A stretch of DNA of 64,000 bases from Paraliobacillus ryukyuensis. Lineage in GTDB: Bacteria; Bacillota; Bacilli; Bacillales; Amphibacillaceae. The DNA is taken from positions 62,001-126,000 of the forward strand of contig NZ_QNRI01000007.1 in assembly GCF_003315295.1 (NCBI RefSeq), written 5' to 3'. Shown in pieces: positions 62,921 to 64,000 of this stretch; position 1 is the first letter of the stretch; each line of letters opens with the position of its first letter. The notes under the pieces were generated by a model, which saw only the letters and a list, made by a program, of their open reading frames with translations, did no database searches and was not told the origin of the DNA. Made by a program: the position numbers and the translations under genes.

Positions 62921-63529
62921 CTATTTGCTTTTTTGCATCAAATCCTTATCAAACTTGACCTTCTGAATCAGTGGGTTATCTTTAGAATAAATTTCAACTA
63001 TTGCAGTAACCCAGTTGTTATTGTCTACTTGTCGATCGCCAAAAACCCATAGGCCCATTTCTGCTAATTCCTTTATTAATTTAGAAAGATCATTTTCTAA
63101 ATCGAATCTTTGTCCTATTTCAATCATATCCCAAATATCTAAAACGTCAGCAGGGACAGATAAGAATTCCTGGGATTTTTTAATTTGCTCTTCTATTTTG
63201 CAATCGTGATAATCATATCCATATTGATGTGCAGAGGCAATAATTCTAACCAGTTCTCTTCCAGATTCAATTCGTTTAAGAAATCTCATGTCAGTGAATT
63301 TTACCTTACTCTCTTCCTTAATCGTTTCATCATCGTTAAACATATCCCCAATTTCCTCTAAATTTGTACCTAATGCATTTAATACCAATAATAATGTTTC
63401 CTTTTCAGTATTTTCACCTGCTTCCAACCTACGGATTGTCCGTTCACTAACCCCAGCAATTTCTGCTAATTTTGATTGTGTCCATAATTTTAGGTTTCTA
63501 AGTTCTTTGATTTTTTGACCGATGTGCAT
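62921..63529 (-). CDS. XRE-family regulator with C-terminal domain
   Basis: 202 residues. The N-terminal helix-turn-helix is KLWTQSKLAEIAGVSERTIRRLEAGENTEK with residues 13-42. The remaining ~140 residues form an unfamiliar helical domain (MRFLKRIESGRELVRIIASA). AGGAGATG precedes the ATG. Phage- or ICE-type repressors have this architecture, and a tyrosine recombinase fragment lies next to it. Confidence 0.82.
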   Translation of the reverse strand: MHIGQKIKELRNLKLWTQSKLAEIAGVSERTIRRLEAGENTEKETLLLVLNALGTNLEEIGDMFNDDETIKEESKVKFTDMRFLKRIESGRELVRIIASAHQYGYDYHDCKIEEQIKKSQEFLSVPADVLDIWDMIEIGQRFDLENDLSKLIKELAEMGLWVFGDRQVDNNNWVTAIVEIYSKDNPLIQKVKFDKDLMQKSK

Positions 63530-63652
63530 TTACTACATCTCCTTACTTGTTATTTGATTTAATTATATAGCTAATGGTACAAGTTTTTAAGGTCAGAAAT
63601 AGGTCAATGATAGGACATCTTTAGGAATAGAATTGTTTAAGGTCTGAATCCA

Positions 63653-64000
63653 TTAAATTCTCGGGTTTCTGCTTGTTCCCCTTATCGCTATATATCGCTT
63701 TAAAACTTCTTTCATTTTCGATTGAATGGGTACATATCTATGAAACTGATTTTTTGTGTGTCTAATAAAAATAACACCTTCTGAAAACTTCACGTCCTCA
63801 ACAAATATCGCTTGAGATTCACTTAGTCTTACTCCGGTTTCTAATAGTAAGAGCATATAAGTATAATCGCGATAACCGGTAAAGGTTCGCTTGTCTGCTG
63901 CATTGAATAAACGGCGAAGTTCTCCCATACTAACCGTTTCTATATTTCCTTTTCGTACTTTCAACAACGGATATGCCTTCATCGGGTTGTTTCGGATAAC
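63653..64000 (-). pseudogene. tyrosine recombinase fragment, runs off the right edge
   Basis: The open frame continues to the window end (VIRNNPMKAYPLLKVRKGN…), so the N-terminal part lies outside. The catalytic-domain start is visible: LLLETGVRLSESQAIFVEDV (catalytic Arg in GVRLSE) and IFIRHTKNQFHRYVPI (the beta-sheet Lys). The frame stops at 63653 right after RYIAIRGTSRNPRI, before the HxxR, His/Trp and Tyr motifs. The protein is therefore C-terminally truncated and inactive. Confidence 0.8.

Overview
The window is AT-rich, with strong GGAGG-type ribosome binding sites, some TTG/GTG starts, lipobox lipoproteins, XpaC/YaaN, SigI/RsgI and malA/malP/malR homologues. This points to a low-GC Gram-positive bacterium of the Bacillaceae (Oceanobacillus/Virgibacillus/Gracilibacillus-like). 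The genus is an inference. No rRNA, tRNA or CRISPR array was found.

Layout. 0-20 kb is mostly housekeeping and transport. It holds a metallo-beta-lactamase-fold hydrolase, lactate permease, a maltose PTS operon (malA-malP with divergent malR and a cre site), a chemotaxis receptor, a DUF819 transporter, CcdA beside a broken thioredoxin-like partner, xpaC-yaaN, and a three-gene glycolipid-type operon (two GT4 glycosyltransferases around a VTT protein). 20-28 kb is a toxin and stress-signalling stretch. It holds a 24-residue holin-like type I toxin with a convergent antisense promoter, a TslA-like lipase effector with its DUF1672 (TilA-like) immunity lipoprotein, and sigI-rsgI preceded by a hendecad-repeat secreted protein and a lipoprotein. 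28-37 kb carries a DHA2 drug exporter with a divergent TetR regulator and palindromic operator, cutC, small proteins, an SDR-chemoreceptor pair, and two copies of a 374-bp miniature transposable element, each with perfect 8-bp target duplications.

37-42 kb has a nucleotidyltransferase and a metal-ATPase module (HMA chaperone, P1B ATPase with an unusual CPG motif, Crp/Fnr regulator) with a perfect FNR-type box at -41.5. 42-52 kb is a coherent catabolic cluster: a fused FdrA-YlbE protein, DUF2877, MFS carrier, carbamate kinase and SDF symporter, with a divergent PucR regulator and an esterase. By analogy with the E. coli oxamate carbamoyltransferase genes it should turn a carbamoyl compound into carbamoyl phosphate and then ATP, NH3 and CO2.

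52-64 kb is an accessory region with decay. It holds a frameshifted secreted peptide with a small membrane partner, a truncated DUF4176 (type VII-associated) gene next to insertion-sequence-end remnants, a membrane-protein gene with an in-frame stop, a PadR-autoregulated SGNH esterase operon, an inactivated IS3-family element, a HEPN-like gene, a DUF5677 gene, a phage-type repressor and a truncated tyrosine recombinase that runs off the right edge.
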